A stretch of DNA of 64,000 bases from the NCBI RefSeq assembly GCF_022832375.1, contig NZ_JALHLG010000014.1, positions 1 to 64,000 of the forward strand. The letters are read 5' to 3'. Numbering within the stretch: the first letter of the stretch is position 1; the number at the start of each line of letters is the position of its first letter. The notes under the pieces are model-generated. The model did no database searches. It worked only from the letters and a program-made list of their open reading frames with translations, and was not told the DNA's origin. This DNA is from Novosphingobium beihaiense. GTDB lineage: Bacteria > Pseudomonadota > Alphaproteobacteria > Sphingomonadales > Sphingomonadaceae. The translations under genes and the position numbers were made by a program. Positions 63,007 to 64,000 of this stretch are shown here, one piece after another.

Positions 63007-63040
63007 GGAGCGAAACAGGGAGCGAAACAGGGAGCGAGAC
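63007..63040 (+). repeat. Tandem 12-bp repeat forming three ribosome-site copies before cutA
   Basis: GGAGCGAAACAG occurs at 63007-63018 and 63019-63030, and a partial third unit GGAGCGAGAC at 63031-63040 abuts the cutA start codon. Each unit carries GGAG, so up to three Shine-Dalgarno-like sequences stand in a row. Confidence 0.85.
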
Positions 63041-63382
63041 ATGGGCGAAACGTCCGGCGGCAGCGGTGCGGCACTGATCTGGTGCCCCTTCCCCGATGAG
63101 GACGCGGCGCTGGCGGCAATTCGCGTGCTGCTCGGCGAAGGGCTGATCGCCTGCGGCAACGTGCTGCCCGCCATGACATCGATGTTCGTCTGGAACGGCG
63201 GGATGGACACGGCCCGCGAAAGTGGCACCCTGCTGAAAACAAACGCGGATTTGCTGGAAAAAGCTGTACAGCGCCTCGCAGAACTGCATCCCTACGAGGA
63301 ACCGGCCGTGCTCGGCTGGCACTGCGATACCGCCCCGCCAGGCACGCTCGCCTGGCTCGCCGCCACAGGCACGAAACTCTGA
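63041..63382 (+). CDS. cutA: Divalent cation tolerance protein CutA
   Basis: 113 residues of the trimeric ferredoxin-like CutA1 family. Marks: LIWCPFPDEDAALAAIRVLL, EGLIACGNVLPAMTSMFVWNG, ELHPYEEPAVLGW. CutA1 is linked to copper tolerance in E. coli, but its molecular role is unsettled. It follows ctaA closely, and both may relate to copper enzymes (cytochrome oxidase), an inference. Confidence 0.93.
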   Translation: MGETSGGSGAALIWCPFPDEDAALAAIRVLLGEGLIACGNVLPAMTSMFVWNGGMDTARESGTLLKTNADLLEKAVQRLAELHPYEEPAVLGWHCDTAPPGTLAWLAATGTKL

Positions 63383-63541
63383 CGGTATTATTTTACCTCC
63401 CTGCAATCCCGCAGTCTGCTTGACTTACAGCCCGGTTTCGACGATTTGGCCGCCTTCCCGCGCAGCGGAAGATTCGCGATTACCGGCGATTCCTTCTGGG
63501 CGCACGAAACATTGGGCCCATATACAAGGGATAGACCAGCC

Positions 63542-64000
63542 ATGAAGGCGCTCACAAAGGTCACCCGGTCGATCAAGCCGGCCGAGGTGGAAAAAAAGTG
63601 GCATCTGATCGATGCCGAAGGTCTGGTAGTTGGCCGCCTCGCGGTCATCGTTGCCGACCTGCTGCGCGGCAAGCACAAGCCGAGCTTCACCCCGCACGTT
63701 GATTGCGGCGACCATGTCGTCATCATCAACGCCGAGAAGGTCAAGTTCACCGGCAACAAGCTGAAGCAGCACACCTACTACAAGCACACCGGCTATGCCG
63801 GCGGCATCAAGGAAGTGACCGCGGACAAGGTTCTCGCCGGCCGCTTCCCCGAACGCGTCCTGGAAAAGGCCGTTGAGCGCATGATCCCCCGTGGTCCGCT
63901 CGGCCGCGCCCAGATGCGCGCGCTGCATGTCTATGGCGGCACCGAGCACCCGCACGGCGGCACCCAGCCCCAGCCGCTCGACGTCGCTTCCATGAACCGC
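63542..64000 (+). CDS. rplM: 50S ribosomal protein L13 (3' end beyond window)
   Basis: The frame is open to the window end (153 codons) and lacks only a few residues of the usual 155-160. It starts [21 protein letters not shown]13 marks are [58 protein letters not shown] and [19 protein letters not shown]13 is an early assembly protein of the large subunit. rpsI is expected next, outside the window. The 159-base gap upstream probably holds its promoter; a TTGACT at 63420-63425 is a possible -35 box. Confidence 0.96.
   Translation, partial: MKALTKVTRSIKPAEVEKKWHLIDAEGLVVGRLAVIVADLLRGKHKPSFTPHVDCGDHVVIINAEKVKFTGNKLKQHTYYKHTGYAGGIKEVTADKVLAGRFPERVLEKAVERMIPRGPLGRAQMRALHVYGGTEHPHGGTQPQPLDVASMNR

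Overview
The window is a GC-rich, densely coding stretch of an alphaproteobacterial chromosome. It most probably comes from a sphingomonad (Sphingomonadaceae, Novosphingobium-like). Pointers are a SciP-type CtrA inhibitor, a COQ7-type ubiquinone hydroxylase, the gene order mnmE-mnmG-rsmG-parA-parB, a SUF operon under an Rrf2 regulator, a CtaA of the alphaproteobacterial/mitochondrial type, and many 4-bp ATGA/GTGA gene overlaps. The genus is an inference from gene content; no rRNA or tRNA gene was seen. The mnmE-parB cluster with four parS-like sites suggests that the replication origin is not far away.

Layout. 1-8.4 kb: end of etfA with a strong terminator, a secreted TonB-C-like protein, then a minus-strand operon (efflux adaptor, RND pump with an unusual extra membrane insertion, DUF445 protein, GNAT acetyltransferase), and sciP. 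8.9-20.1 kb: mnmA-racemase, an SPFH protein, a serine-hydrolase-like lipoprotein lacking key residues, a cation diffusion facilitator with pdxH, a DnaJ-class co-chaperone, a TetR-YciI-tag operon facing yihY-fabI across a doubled palindromic operator. 20.2-29.4 kb: coq7, a DsbB-like protein, ctpA and an EnvC-like gene, then rlmH, rsfS, nadD and proA. A GFA-family gene and an orphan nucleotide-cyclase-like gene sit between envC and rlmH. 29.7-31.8 kb: an M23 peptidase overlapping a bactofilin, and a DUF3224-like protein.

31.8-38.8 kb is a ten-gene minus-strand SUF operon (rrf2-sufB-DUF559-DUF559-sufC-sufD-sufS-sufT-GNAT-sufA) for Fe-S cluster assembly. Two Vsr-like DUF559 genes lie between sufB and sufC. 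One is bounded by inverted copies of a GC-rich palindromic repeat that lie inside its reading frame; the other has lost its likely catalytic motif. Just upstream of rrf2 is a highly structured, probably independent small RNA with its own terminator. 39.2-42.2 kb: pyrD and a long-chain acyl-CoA synthetase. 42.3-49.0 kb: an A+T-richer accessory cluster for surface polysaccharide (O-antigen ligase/polymerase-like protein, FkbM methyltransferase, glycosyltransferase, GMC oxidoreductase, aldo/keto reductase, WcaF-like acetyltransferase).

49.4-55.5 kb: parB, parA, rsmG, mnmG, mnmE and a small DUF6489-like protein. 55.6-64 kb: dienelactone hydrolase, glutamate-synthase-like FMN protein, quinone oxidoreductase, a conserved hypothetical, a merC-thiS-hypothetical-thiG operon, ctaA, cutA and the start of rplM. 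Palindromic intergenic repeats of three different sequence types occur at 10.8, 16.6 and 53.8 kb.
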